This document shows positions 22,002-33,605 of a stretch of 64,000 nt of DNA, one piece after another. How positions within the stretch are numbered: the stretch's first letter is position 1; every line of letters begins with the position of its first letter. The notes beneath the pieces are model-generated. The model ran no database searches, had not been told where the DNA came from, and worked only from the letters and a program-made list of their open reading frames with translations. Source of the stretch: Rhodocollybia butyracea (Eukaryota > Basidiomycota > Agaricomycetes > Agaricales > Omphalotaceae); contig JADNRY010000027.1 of NCBI GenBank assembly GCA_015501585.1, forward strand, positions 339,389 through 403,388. Reading direction: 5' to 3'. Both the position numbers and the translations under genes were made by a program.

Positions 22002-25000
22002 TCAGTCAGGTCTGGTCATAAGTCTACTAGACTTATGAATGCCTTCACCCATATTGGGTTTAGGCTCTTTGTTAGGCGTTTTAATAACTGCTATACAATC
22101 AGTGCCATCCAGTTGTATCTGGTGGCTTTGAGGATCAAGGGACAAGAATGTGTCATCACCCCAGTCATCCTCTAGGCATACTGCTGGTCCACAGTCCTCT
22201 AGAGGATTGTTTTCAATGTACAGGTCATGAATATGACCCAAGTACTCTTGGAAGTTGTTGTTTTTGTCATATAGACAACCAACATATTCTTCATATGTCT
22301 CAAGGAAATATTCTCCTCCAGACTTGTCCTTGTCTTCATCCTTGTTGGGTTGAAGTGCTGGAGGATGTTCAAGATCCTCTTCAAGGTTCTCTTGTGGATT
22401 GACATCTTGACTAGCCGATTCCAGCTTGTCTTCCTGAATGGTGTACAACCAAGGTTGTCCATGCCTTTTGCACGTTGGGTCATTCACGAAATGACCTGCT
22501 ATGCTGCATAGTTTTCTAGAAACTGCTTCTTCTTTAGACAGTGTCTTTGACACTTGTCCTGTTCCACAGAATTTAACTGGTCTCTTTCCTTTGCTAGTAT
22601 ATTTTACTAGCTGTACCCTTTGTTGGGTTTCTGGTACTGCTGATGCAGTATATGTTCTAGCAGGAAGAGTACTTGCTCCTCATTCCACAATTGTGTGCTT
22701 TGCAACATATTTTGAGCTCAATGAACTCATTTTTTGCTTTCCTGACACATAGTAATTGTGTAATGCGCGATTATCTTCAATGCATGCATGTAACCACTTT
22801 GACAATAGTCTTGAATTTCGCAAATTCAGGGATTATTCCCCTGTCTATGAGTATTTCAAGGATTGACATAGGCAATCCTTTAACAAAACACATTTTCATA
22901 TCATATGAATGTGGTGGATGTTGCATCCTTGATGCCCATCATACTAATGTCAAGTGATAGTCTCATACTCCCTTAATAGGTGAGTACGTGATTGTCTCAA
23001 ACTGCTGCGCAGCTTGATGAATTGTAGATGCTTGAACGCATCTATCAAATAAGCCAATAATGGCTTCTTCACTGATCCACTTAATTGTGGTCCTGTGTGC
23101 ACCAACAACTTTGTCATTGTACCAATCTATGGTTTTTTCTTTTAGAAACATGCCCAAGATTCACAACCCTGCGCTATCATAGGCTGGACCGCAATATCAG
23201 TGTGCTATGAACCATTGAAGAAGTGACAATAGCCACCTCTCAGATACCTCTACATTGGGAGTACCTTTGTAGCTCTCTGGTGACGGTACTTTGATATTCT
23301 TTACTCCCTCCAATGGAGGAAGTGCAGTGCCTATGTGTTCACATATTTGCTTTCTGTACACTTTGTGTACTTGGTGTTGCCACAGTTTGTGACAATCATT
23401 GTCTGCAGTTTATGCTCAAAGTTGTGATGCTACTTTTCATTGCATCTTCTTCTTCTTGCTACTACTGAATTTCTCAGTAGGTTGAAGAATATCTCCAATC
23501 CACAATTTTTTTGACGAATCCGTGACATCCAAATCAGTATCATCTTGGGATGAATCATCATCCCATGGTGTGCTTTGATGATTATTATTGTTGTTGTGTT
23601 TGTGCTCGTCCCCGCTGGAGTCCGAGCTGTCATCACCATTGTCGGGTGCTCCTGGAGCTCCTCTTGTAGGTGTTTTTCAAGGTGGTCCTCCCCCACTTTT
23701 AGAGGGACCTGCCTCTGGCAAACCATCTTGTTCACGTGTCCACACCTCTTTGGGTGTGTTAAACTTATCAACTGGAAGTCATGATCTGTGTTGAACCCAA
23801 CCATTTGGTCTGGAAGAATTCTGAAGCTTTCCGGTTTCTTGGAAGCTCTTATTGCCCAAGTGTTGCATTGCTACATGACTATCCCATTCATAGGCTATGC
23901 CTGTGTCTGGGTCAGCATTGACTTCAGTCAGTGCTTTTTCACCAGTTGTTATGGCTGGGAATGCTGTCACACTGGGTGTATTCATCTTGCCAGTGTTAGT
24001 CTTTATGGCAGAGATTGACTCTTCTGCCTTAATAACCACATTGTGGTTATTTGGAATAGGTTCTCTTTTCGGGAGATCCTTTGGTTTGTTCCTTTTAGGA
24101 ACTTGCATTGGCATTTGGTTTAATCTGAAACACTCTAATAGCTCTACAAGTGTATCACTTTCATTACCCGGATCTTCTGGGTTTTCTGTGATTGTCTTTT
24201 GCACTGGTGGGATCACCACGCTGAATGCTTCCGTTTTAATGTTACAAATGTGCACATTATTTGTATTGGCATTGACAGTGTTGCCAATGCTCCAAATGCA
24301 TTACAAAGGTGATCCATAAGCTGAGCCGCAGAGTCAGATATGATTTCTGGCTCTGCAAACATGAAGTCATTCAACTTTGGTGTTGTAGCCCTGGATTTGG
24401 GTGGTACCGGGAGTGACCTAGGTCCTCTTGGTACTGGAGAAGTTCTCCCAGTGGGACTTTGTCTCACTTTAGGCATATATCCTGTCCCTGCAAGGAATGT
24501 AGGGATTGGTGTTTCCGGTAATGATGACGGACATCTTTGACGTGAGTCTATATAACCTCACTGTGTTAATAGTGATTTGCCTGTAGTGGGAGGTAATTCT
24601 CCTACTTGTCCAAATCCCACATAATTTCTATGTGTTATGGATAAAGGACCTATGTTCTGCGCTGACTGAAGCATGGAATCTTTCCATTTTCCTGTCAATG
24701 TGTTTGTGAATAATGTATTCCTATAGATGTCTGGCAGTATAGGTACTGGCATGGCAATCCCAGTATGGTCACCACTGTCTGTCAACTTTGTCGATGACTT
24801 GGACAAAGACTTCTCTTTGTCTTTTTCACTTAAGCATGCATTCAATTGTTGCATTGCCATTGTGAATTCGCTCAGGGATTGCTGATTTGTTTCCGCAATT
24901 TTCAGCATATGCCCTGTAGCATTTACTAAGACCTTTGCATTGAAGGTCTGCTATAGAGTCCAGCATGTTAGCTGCTTCCCTGTTCATAGAGACATTGTCT

Positions 25001-25236
25001 CCTGGTTCTCCTATGGCAGTCATTTGACTGCCTTTGGGTCGCCTGTTGTTATCAGTTGTTGTAGTAGTAGGATTCTCTCCTTGCTGAGGTATTTCCTCTG
25101 CTAATTGTATGAGGAGCTTTTCAGGCTTGCTTGTTTTTTCCTCTGACGGCTTGACTGTGTGGGAATCGTTCTGTGACGTGGCATCACTATTTTCAGACAT
25201 GCAATTATTTGCTGTCTCTGGACTCAGTGAAGTCAT
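22002..25236 (-). pseudogene. Gypsy-1 gag polyprotein
   Basis: Starts near 25236 (MTSLSPETANNCMSENSDAT). A long polar N-terminal region includes TTTTTDNN and DSGDHTGIAMPVPILP. A low-complexity stretch (DSSDSSGDEHKHNNNNNH) lies around 23600. The Retrotrans_gag core is LEGVKNIKVPSPESYKGTPN at about 23290, then DWYNDKVVGAHRTTIKWISE and LFDRCVQASTIHQAAQQFE (23157-22963). The C-terminal part includes KLCSIAGHFVNDPTCKRHGQ and an acidic run, ending SSRLMTRPD near 22002. Several frame breaks (near 24550, 24210, 23800, 22960) show decay. Confidence 0.82.
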
Positions 25237-26258
25237 CTGAGCGTTTTATAGGCTTAGAAAGGAAATGATTTTCTTAAAAAGAAGTTCTTAATGATCAAAA
25301 GAAGCTGATGGCTGGGCTTTTGATGAATGTGATTGATATTGTACTGTGTACTGTATCTTTTACTTTAAACGGTAAGCATATAGTAACGCTACTTGATGTT
25401 CAAAAAAGTTTAAGGCCTCTGGGAGGCATTGCTTAAATCACACGAGTGAACACAACAAGCTTTATAGCAAGTAGTGTACCAGTGTAAAAGAAGACTTACT
25501 TATGTAAGTTGTATAGTATGCAGTATATAGTAAAAGAAATATATTGAAATATAAAAGAAATTGAATGGCGACGCAGCGCCTTAGGACCAGTAACGGCATA
25601 GCCGTTACAGGTTGCCAAAAAGAATTATCCTATGAAATAGCAATTTGTCATAGTGGTTTCAGTAGCGTCACTACATCAACATTGAACAGGGCTAGTCATG
25701 GGCATCACACCACTAACCCTGATACCGGATCTATATTTTTTAAACATGGCTGGACATGTCCAACACGATTTGAACAAGTTTAAAAACTTCATTCAAATGA
25801 GCTATTGGACTGTTCTCGTGCATAGTTTACAGTCCCACTTTGTTTACTCCACTTTAAACAGGTATTTAAATCTGTAAATTAAACAAGTACTTAAATCAGT
25901 AAACATGAAGCAGTTTAAATGTCACGCTCAACATATGGGTGGTATTGAACATACATTTTAAACACCATGCATTATAAACAAAATTCTTTAAATGTACTAA
26001 ATCTCACCTTTGAACAAATATATTGTGGCATTTCTTAATTTTAATGGCTGTCCCCCTCAGTAATAAGTATCCTGTAAACCCGACAAGCCCAAAGCAGATC
26101 AGCGCTATACTTGACTGAGAGAAGAAGAAGAAGAAGAAAGAAATTATAATTTGGAGCTGTCTTGGTAAGATGGCACTAATGGCGAGGACAGGTTTCTAAG
26201 AGTGACGCGGAAAGCAGAGTGCTCGTTTCGTTGGGTCCATTGATATACAGGGATGGGG
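25237..26258. other. Probable Gypsy-1 leader; no gene
   Basis: AT-rich, with no protein-like frame longer than 72 codons. It should contain the Gypsy-1 leader and 5' LTR, but I could not define LTR ends because the 3' end of that element is missing. An (AGA)n run lies at about 26121-26140. Confidence 0.4.
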
Positions 26259-26533
26259 TGTTGGATAATAAAATAGAACACGATATTACCACTCGGGATA
26301 ATATATAGCACAACGGCAGAATAGAGTGAAAAGCACAATATATTCCGTTTGCCCCCTACAGCACTGAGAGAGGGGCAATCGGATGAGGTAGCGTATATCT
26401 AGCTACTGCTTATATACTGGTAATGGGGGTGATAGGAAATAAGTACGCATAAGTACGTGTCAATAATGAGTGTGAGATAACTATGAGCTTGATCAATCAT
26501 AACAATGATACTGATATCTTGTGATATCTAACA
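26259..26533 (-). repeat. TRIM-like element 3' LTR
   Basis: 275 bp. It differs from its partner at CGG/CAG (about 26383) and GCAT/GCGT (about 26449), both transitions at CpG/CpA. Confidence 0.92.
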
Positions 26534-27169
26534 CTTCCCCGCAAGCTTGTAGTTAGTCGAACAAAGAATAAAACAAATGTAAACAATATACCAATCAATC
26601 AACTTCTGCATTAACTCCACCCAATAATCTGTGTGCGTGCAACATAGTAGCTAACTTTCGAGCAAAACACTTTGACGTGGAAAAATGATCTGATGCAATG
26701 AATGGTCTCGAAATGATCTGTTCAACTCACAATATGAACAACAATGTATGTCCATCTGGTAGCATGCCTCTGATGCTTGTCCGATGTCCAATGCCTTGTC
26801 AAATACACAATTTGACACTAAATTCGCGCTCCAACGCGATGGGTCTGCTCTGATCAAACACACAGTTCGATCCCAATAAGTGTTCTCTTGACACTTTAGT
26901 TAAACATACAGTTTAACAACAATATTTGATACACAACCAAATGTTGACCCGTGAATGATGGATGGACAATGATAGATGATGGTGACGTGGACAGTGTGAG
27001 TGAGTGAATAAGTGCACAACGCCGTGTGACTTGAGTAAAGACTCGTATGAGCTTCCGAGTGGCGATAAGGATGGGACTGTTCCTCAATCCTTCTATAGCA
27101 CTATGTTTTACTAGCCTGCTAGACTGGCTAGGATCCGATTGTGTTGGATAATAAAATATGATCCGATTG

Positions 27170-27444
27170 TGTTGGATAATAAAATAGAACACGATATTAC
27201 CACTCGGGATAATATATAGCACAACGGCAGAATAGAGTGAAAAGCACAATATATTCCGTTTGCCCCCTACAGCACTGAGAGAGGGGCAATCAGATGAGGT
27301 AGCGTATATCTAGCTACTGCTTATATACTGGTAATGGGGGTGATAGGAAATAAGTACGCGTAAGTACGTGTCAATAATGAGTGTGAGATAACTATGAGCT
27401 TGATCAATCATAACAATGATACTGATATCTTGTGATATCTAACA
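27170..27444 (-). repeat. TRIM-like element 5' LTR
   Basis: 275 bp. At its inner edge the LTR tail plus the adjoining GATCCGATTG is duplicated as a 28-bp direct repeat (27142-27169), so TGTTGGATAATAAAAT appears twice in a row. Confidence 0.92.
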
Positions 27445-27741
27445 TGGGGCTGTGAATAGAGTTGCATAGCAGGAGTGTAAGATATAGAACGAGGAATTCA
27501 GCTTGAACTTTAGCACTCAATGATGCCGGTTGTTTGAGTCGAGAGTGTCTGGTATGCCACTACCATTGAATGGACTCTTCACTAAGATGGAGGGAATCGT
27601 ATCCAAGATCCAGATTGTCCCCAACTCTTGAACACATAAATAGGTGGGGTTAAACACTTAAGGGCATACCACTACTGCAACCCAAGTCTATTAAGTAGTC
27701 ATTTGTTTTGCCTCAGGCAAATAGCAATTACGCCTACTACT
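27445..27741. other. 3' flank of the membrane-protein gene
   Basis: Nothing coding. The TRIM-like element inserted about 300 bp beyond the stop codon of the gene at 27742-29165. Confidence 0.5.
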
Positions 27742-29165
27742 TTAGATAGCCTCCAATTGAGAGGTTTTTGTCACCCATGAATCTCTGTTGGCAGAAGCCA
27801 CATTGGCACCGAGGTTTACTTGGCCAATCGATTTCCATCTGGAAATGTTTCTAATCCTCTCCACAAAACTTATCCCAATCCCGGGCACGTTATCAGTAGC
27901 ACTAATCTCGCTATTGGATGTTCTGGCAAAGTCTATTTGGTCTTTGATCGATCCTGCAGATTGTCCTGAGATCAGTGTATTTATGTCAAATGATGACTCT
28001 CGCAAGGAGACCAAGATGACAATGGATAGGTACATGCACTAAGTCGCACATAGCATGGACCTGTAAGCATATCGGATCTACCAAGGCTCCAGTCACATAC
28101 CGATAGTTGTGGAAGCAGACATTCAAAGAGTGCAGTAGCAGAGTCCCCCAGAACAGAGAGACTACCAATCATGGAAAGTGCCTGCAATAGCCCATAGTAG
28201 TAAGCAACGCAGCAATGCAGATTGAGATCAAACTCACCCAGAAAAGGCAGTAAATAATCCCACACTCAGTAAGCAATATCAGGATACGGTTAACTGGCGA
28301 TGTCCTTTTTGCATGCCCGCCATAAAGATGAGCAAAAATCTCTCTGCGATATGCCCTGTATTGACCTTCAAATCAGAGCTCAATCAATAAACACAAGTAG
28401 GAAAAAATTAACCAGAATTTGGCTCCAACCAATATTGTGGCAACTATGTTTGTGAATAAAAGGGGCACATAGTAGGTGAGATTTGTGCCAATAGCAAAGC
28501 CAACTGCAAGTGAGGCTTCATGAAATAACATTAGCTCCCTGGTCCACAGTGGGTTTAGGTAGAATGGAAGAATCAATACACACCAACACTACCTAACATA
28601 CAAAACACAAGGACACCTTTGGCTGCCCTATTTTGTGGGTACAAAACCCATGCCCTCCAACATACTAATCCGTCGCTCAAGAGATACTAGGTTGAGCAAG
28701 CATATGAGAAGCCGTAGCCTGCGGGGCATGGGAATCTACTCACATTACTGCCAGTAAATATTGCAAGGCTAATTTGGTCGGAGCGTTGTTGCTCAATCAC
28801 ATTCATAGGAGGACCACCAAGGTTTTTAGCAATGACAATGAATTTTTGAATGTAGATAGCTTCAGAGACACAGGCTCCAATGTACATTCCAAAGGTAACT
28901 GCAAGGAGTACTTGACGGGACCTTGACGCCTTTATGCCTCTGTTTCTAGAATAAGTAATTGATAAATCAAGGCCCATATTGGTCGAGAAACAGAAGATAC
29001 ATGAGCGTGAACATTGTGAAGAACACCAGCGCCGTGTTAATCCCTGTGAAAAGAACAACATCTAGTACGGAACAGCACTATTGGACCACTAATATTGTGC
29101 GTACCCCACACACCCATTCCGACCGTAGTGTCAACAATAATTTGCTCAACCAACACTGCGTCCAT
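27742..29165 (-). CDS. Seven-helix fungal integral membrane protein, eight exons
   Basis: Exons (in reading order) 29165-29105, 29043-28974, 28945-28744, 28686-28588, 28534-28413, 28355-28238, 28181-28101 and 28038-27742 sum to exactly 350 codons. Marks of this common Agaricomycete family: VWGINTALVFFTMFTLMYLL, a LLAVTFGMYIGACVSEAIYI helix, YLLSDGLVCWRAWVLYPQNR, VLVFCMLGS, YYVPLLFTNIVATILVGAKF, LTECGIIYCLFW and MYLSIVILVSLRES. The C-terminal tail is polar and probably cytoplasmic. The start MDAVLVEQIIVDTTVG gives a short exterior N-terminus, usual in the family. Two junctions are unusual: intron 2 would start GC, and intron 4 uses GTTGGT with a GGGAG acceptor. The family has no proven ligand or function. 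Confidence 0.8.
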
Positions 29166-31609
29166 GAGGATGACAGAGCTTGTTAATAGCAGTATGGAGC
29201 TGCGGAAATTATTACGCCCATATGGTCTTTTCAAAATTTATAGCTGTCTCGTCTGCTAGTAAGGTACCAGCCTGCCCTGAGAGTTCTTAGTTCACGAAAG
29301 GCAACGATCATCCTTGCTTGATTGTGGTACTGAGCACTGCAACGCGGTGATAGTGATCCGCCATTGTTTGTACCTACCAGATATGATAATCAAGCCTTGC
29401 CTAAACTTCTGGGAGAAGAAAGAATGGATCACAGAAACAACAGTACTTGGTGTCGTAGCCAAGTACTATAACATGATGACTTGTAGAACTCATTCCACTC
29501 ACATGCCGACCTGGCCCGCTCTAATCCTATCTTTCCTTGGAGTTCAAAGTTCACAGCACACAATAAGTTGATCATCATTGATTTTGTCTGTCAAAATTTT
29601 GGATGATACCTTTATGAAAATAGAGTCGATTAGCTGTTAACTTCATTAAGAAAGTAGAACCCAGGCTACTGCGAGGATCAAGCGGGGATCGCGACATCTC
29701 GGGTGCTGCATAGCCTGGGCCCTGTGGCCACTGGCCATATAATGACGCAAACCATGGGATAAAAATAAGGCCCTGAGCGAGGAAAGAAAAATCCACTAGA
29801 TAAATGAGTGTGAGCAAATTGTCTTATTTGACCAATCTGCTCTGTTCTGCCAAGGCACAAGATCCACAATGCCCATAGCGAGATTATTTTATCCAGAGAT
29901 AAACTTAGTCCTGGCGATAGAACAGAGGGTTATAAATTTGGTGGTGCTCAAAATGCGCGGCAGTGCTGGTGGGGATGTCAAAGCGGTTGGGTCAAAGGAG
30001 AGAAGAGTGTTTGTTCTGATGTAGTAGGAGTAGGTAAGATAGTAAAGCATAAAGGCAAATTAACGCACACTGCTGATGTCCACTATTATTTGGCGGCGCT
30101 AGTGTGCTGGCTAGGGCTCAGAGTCGGTGTGAGCTGGGCCCGGCCGCCCGCCAGTGGCAGCCAGAGCTTGGACAGTCCAAACAGTCAAAGTCCAGTGTCT
30201 GAGCCTGAAATTAAAATCTTGGTTCTCACTGCTGGAACATTGCGTATCGATAGTGTATTCAAAATGAATGTAATGTACAGTGAACTAGGGGGTACAAGAA
30301 TCGCTGAACAATGTTTCTTCGATGTAGACTTTTCATGTCCGGCAGACTATCTACAAACGTGGATCAAGAGTCGCAGTATCTGCATGTTAATGAGCTGCAT
30401 TTAGTACTCGTAGTCGGACAGAATGTCGACTTCCTCAACGAAATCTGCAGATCTGAACTCTCCGAGTCGGGCTTACCGGGACCTCTAACGAGTCTAACCC
30501 TCTTGCACGTCACGCGTGTCATCCTCTATCCGGCCTTTATGATGTAGTATCGGAGTAATTTGAGAGGAAAGAGAAAGCCAGTAGCGAGGAGAGAGTTGTA
30601 ATTACGATAGAAACTCAGCCATAATAGGCGCTCGTAAATATGAGCATCTCATTGATCATCTCTCTCCCACAACAGGCCGTAAACCAAGCTTCAAGTTACT
30701 TCAAGTGTGATCGATGTCGATGAACGTGAACTTATGATTGTGTGCGTGATCTTCTTTCTTTGGTTTTCTGTTTGTCTCATGTTCAATGTGTAGATTTAGT
30801 ATCTTTTTCGAAGACGACTCTCGGTATCAACATTGCCAAGCTCGAAAGTCTTCGACTACCTACGGAAGGACCTGAAATATCTCGCCGCTGACTTGGCTGG
30901 CTGGTATGGTCGTATATCAGTGGTGTCAGGCACGTCTTCTACCAATCCATTCAAGGACTTGCGTCAACTCACTGTATTCAGCAGGCCACACCTCAATAGT
31001 ACTCACCAGCTTCACCCTTTCACCCGGCACAGTCTTCAAGCTTCAACGTTCATAGACCGATAAAGGTTATCAAGTCTCAGCTTTGGTAACCTCCTTGTAC
31101 ACCTCAAAAAGCCTAGGCTCCACTACCCGTGCTGTATCGCCATCGGTCTCCTGCTCGACTTCTGTGTCGGCTTTGCCACCGAAAATCATATCAACTCTGG
31201 CTCATACTATCGTTGCTGCTCTCTTCCTTCTCCAGAAGTCACTTCACTACCTCATCAAAATCAAGATAGGATACTTAAGAGGCCCGCTCAACGCTTCAAC
31301 ATCGAAATTCCCTCCTCCGTCTCCACCTGGCATCCCAGCACATGGGCCATCGCTGGTGGATTATTTCTAGCCCCCATCCAATGACGCGACGTTGAACTGG
31401 CTGTGGATTATCTGTCCATCCCGTTCGTGGTCGCCACCAACAAAGGCAGCATCGACTCGAATATTGCTCCTTCTGTGGGTGCTGCTTCATCTACCTCATT
31501 CCTCGTTCCCGAGACAATTCGCCTCATTCTCAGACCAGTTGACCAGATGATGTTGGAAACTACGCGGAGATGAGTGCTGGGTGGATACCAACACGACTCG
31601 ACTCTGGCC
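29166..31609. other. Mostly uninterpreted; scattered coding-like scraps
   Basis: 30311-30547 (+) gives a leucine-rich piece (SGLPGPLTSLTLLHVTRVIL) that could be a leucine-rich fragment of an F-box protein. 31080-31560 (+) has protein-like scraps (FVVATNKGSIDSNIAPSVGA) I could not assign. No complete gene can be defended. Confidence 0.35.
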
Positions 31610-32064
31610 GGTCCGGCGTCCAAAGAACTTTTGGCTCGCAACTCATCCCGAAACTAGACACATCACAAATCGATTTGATAGTTGAAAAGGGCACCGATCA
31701 TGGTGTAGAGCTGTATTCTACTTTTGAAGCCCCGTTTCAAATCCTATTGTGAAAGAAGCTAGTACCAGCCTTGTGCAATATCTTACAGCCGCAGAAGTGA
31801 CTGGTGTGTTTGTCGTGGGTCTTGCGATGGACTACTGTGTTAAGAGTACAGCTATCGATGCAGGTCTTGCGATGGACTATTGTGTTGAAAGCTAAAATAC
31901 AGCTATCGATGCGGTGGCGGCTGGATCTCAGGTATGTGTTGTGCGTGAGGGTAGGGAAGCTGTTGATCCATGAGAAGACAACTGGAGAAGAGCTGAGCAG
32001 GAAATGGAGGCTAGCGGTGTGAGGCTTGTGCAAGTTGATCGAGAGGAGGTAGGAAGGGTAAAAC
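31610..32064 (+). pseudogene. Nicotinamidase (isochorismatase fold) C-terminal relic
   Basis: Nicotinamidase converts nicotinamide to nicotinate in NAD salvage. The pieces FGSQLIPKLDTSQIDLIVEK, GTDHGVELYSTFEAPF, TSLVQYLTAAEVTGVFVVG, LAMDYCVKSTAIDA (with the catalytic Cys), AAGSQVCVVREGREAVDP and VRLVQVDREEVGRV follow in family order. The N-terminal DxQNDF half with the catalytic Asp and metal ligands is absent. A duplication inserts a second LAMDYCV copy (31818-31862 repeated as 31863-31913) with a stop (TAA). A further TGA and a frame shift near 31750 confirm it is dead. Confidence 0.8.
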
Positions 32065-32613
32065 AGGTCACGCCAGAAGGTTAACATTAGAATGTTCCAA
32101 TCTTTTACATCCATTCAAAACCCATGCAAATCCGAAATCAGCTCGCTACTCGATACTTGCACTTCTTCATCAGTAAATCAAGGGAAGCGTCATTTGAGAT
32201 TTCACGAATCGCCAGCACAAGTCTTAATTACCTATGCTTACACAGCATAATAAGCGTTTACAACCTAAGGAAAATTATTGAATAAGATTACATTCGTAAA
32301 TGAGTTCTTGGGAACGATTTCACCAGATTTCATCCGCATGAAATCATTACACGATGTTAACTATGAATAAAATCTATGGTAAATAATTATCCTTGCTCGC
32401 AACTCGTTCCGACTCACAAGAACAGTTATGGTCAACCGAAATCAGTTCTCAACCCGCAATTATTATTTTTTCAAATTCTAACGGTAGGTATTTATCTCAC
32501 AACTATTGTAATCCCTACTACTCTCAAGGATGTCTCTTTTAACTTGCACGAAATACCTTTTTATGCACTTTCGGGCTCCCTATTGTGTAGTCACATTCCA
32601 AGTAGTGGCACTC
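32065..32613. other. Intergenic, nothing seen
   Basis: AT-rich sequence without protein-like frames. Confidence 0.45.
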
Positions 32614-32616
32614 TTA

Positions 32617-32993
32617 GAGGCTGTTCAGCTGCCCGCGAGTGATCACTCGCAAGCACTTTTTGCCAGAGATCAATTCCCTTATAAAGTAAGCTGGTTGCAA
32701 GAGTGACATGACGCCATAAATTAGCATGAACATAGACGACTTTCCTGGACTTCCCTGGACTGCCGGACAATGGCTATCCCATTCAAGAAGAGGGTCGACG
32801 CTCTTTTCGATTCAGTTTTTGGCCGGCAATCACACCGCATCAAAGATTTTTCAGGGATCGCAAGAAATCTGACAATTTCAAGGGTTGCTCAAGGGAAGTC
32901 ATCCCATTGTCACAAGGGTTGTCAGAGTCACAGAAACCAAAAAGTGCTCGCGAGTGATCACTCGCGGGCAGCTGAACAGCCTCTTAAGCCTTA
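32617..32993. mobile_element. Tourist/Harbinger-type MITE (377 bp)
   Basis: The terminal inverted repeats are GAGGCTGTTCAGCTGCCCGC plus a further ~27 bp, about 47 bp in all with one mismatch. The flanking 3-bp duplication is TTA (32614-32616 and 32994-32996). Within each arm is the perfect 16-bp palindrome GCGAGTGATCACTCGC. The interior holds no transposase. Its ends differ from those of the 9365-9898 MITE, so it is a separate family. Confidence 0.88.
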
Positions 32994-33605
32994 CTTCATG
33001 AGACACTGACTTGTGTAACATGCATCGACAATCAACCATGTCCCGCGGCTGGACTCCAAGTCATTCGACAGCAATGGGCAGCAACAGGGCAGCGGCAATG
33101 ACTTGGAGTGACAAGGGATCTGTGCTGGGCGCCAAGCAAACCGGGGTATGTACGACGCGCAAGCCTTACCCGGAAAGCGAAGTGTTTCAAAGGCCGTGCG
33201 GCGTGCATGGAGCAGTCACAGGGTCGCGAGGATTATAAATTGGTTCAACTTTTCAAAACAGGACGATTTCTTCCTTTCTTCCTTCCCTGTCTCGGTCCTG
33301 GCATTTTTGTATCCAATAGGGCGTTTCACGACGGGACTGCCGGCCTTTTTTGAGCCTTTTTTGACTCCTTTTTTGGTTTCTTTTTTCACATCATTTTTTC
33401 GAAAAAAGGATCCTTTTTTCCGGTGATGCAGAAAAGGCCATCGAGCCTTTTCTGCATCACAGGCCTTTTTTCCATAACCTTTTTTCCGGTCTTTTTGCTT
33501 ACTCAACAAGTAATGTGTAACCAACTGTACCCTGTATCTCTCTACGCTACGCTACCCTACGGCTACAACCTGTAAACACTTTTGCCGCTTGTCCCCTCCT
33601 TGAGC

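Larger units (their letters stand above)
11537..25236 (-). mobile_element. Old Gypsy (Ty3) retrotransposon, split by three later insertions
   Basis: Read on the - strand, gag (about 25236-22002), protease (about 22001-21660), the protease-RT spacer (21172-20672, continuing at 13976-13870 and 12196-12104) and the start of reverse transcriptase (12103-11560) follow in the normal order. They are separated by a TIR element with telomere-like repeats, a CACTA-like element and a hAT-like element. Removing the CACTA-like element with one TCA, and the hAT-like element with one CTTGATC, restores a continuous spacer frame. The rest of pol is missing. LTRs were not identified. At least four TGA stops lie in frame, and the protease active-site Asp reads Asn, so the copy is dead. 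Confidence 0.85.
26259..27444 (-). mobile_element. Short LTR element (TRIM-like), 1186 bp
   Basis: Two 275-bp LTRs (26259-26533 and 27170-27444) differ at two positions only. The LTRs read TGTTGGATAAT..GATATCTAACA on the + strand. A perfect 5-bp target-site duplication TGGGG flanks the element (26254-26258 and 27445-27449). A purine-rich tract (complement of CTTCCCCGC at 26534-26542) next to the left LTR sets the - orientation. The 636-bp interior codes for no gag or pol domain and has a loose repeat of AAACACACAGTT-like words (26800-26930). It probably moves using proteins of a larger relative. Confidence 0.9.

Noticed and set aside
30311..30547. Leucine-rich fragment as an F-box gene
   Set aside because: Only one short piece is readable, with no F-box start nearby and no second leucine-rich unit.
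32614..32996. Same MITE family as 9365-9898
   Set aside because: Both have TWA duplications and GTTC near the tip, but TIR sequences diverge after the first bases and the interiors are unrelated.
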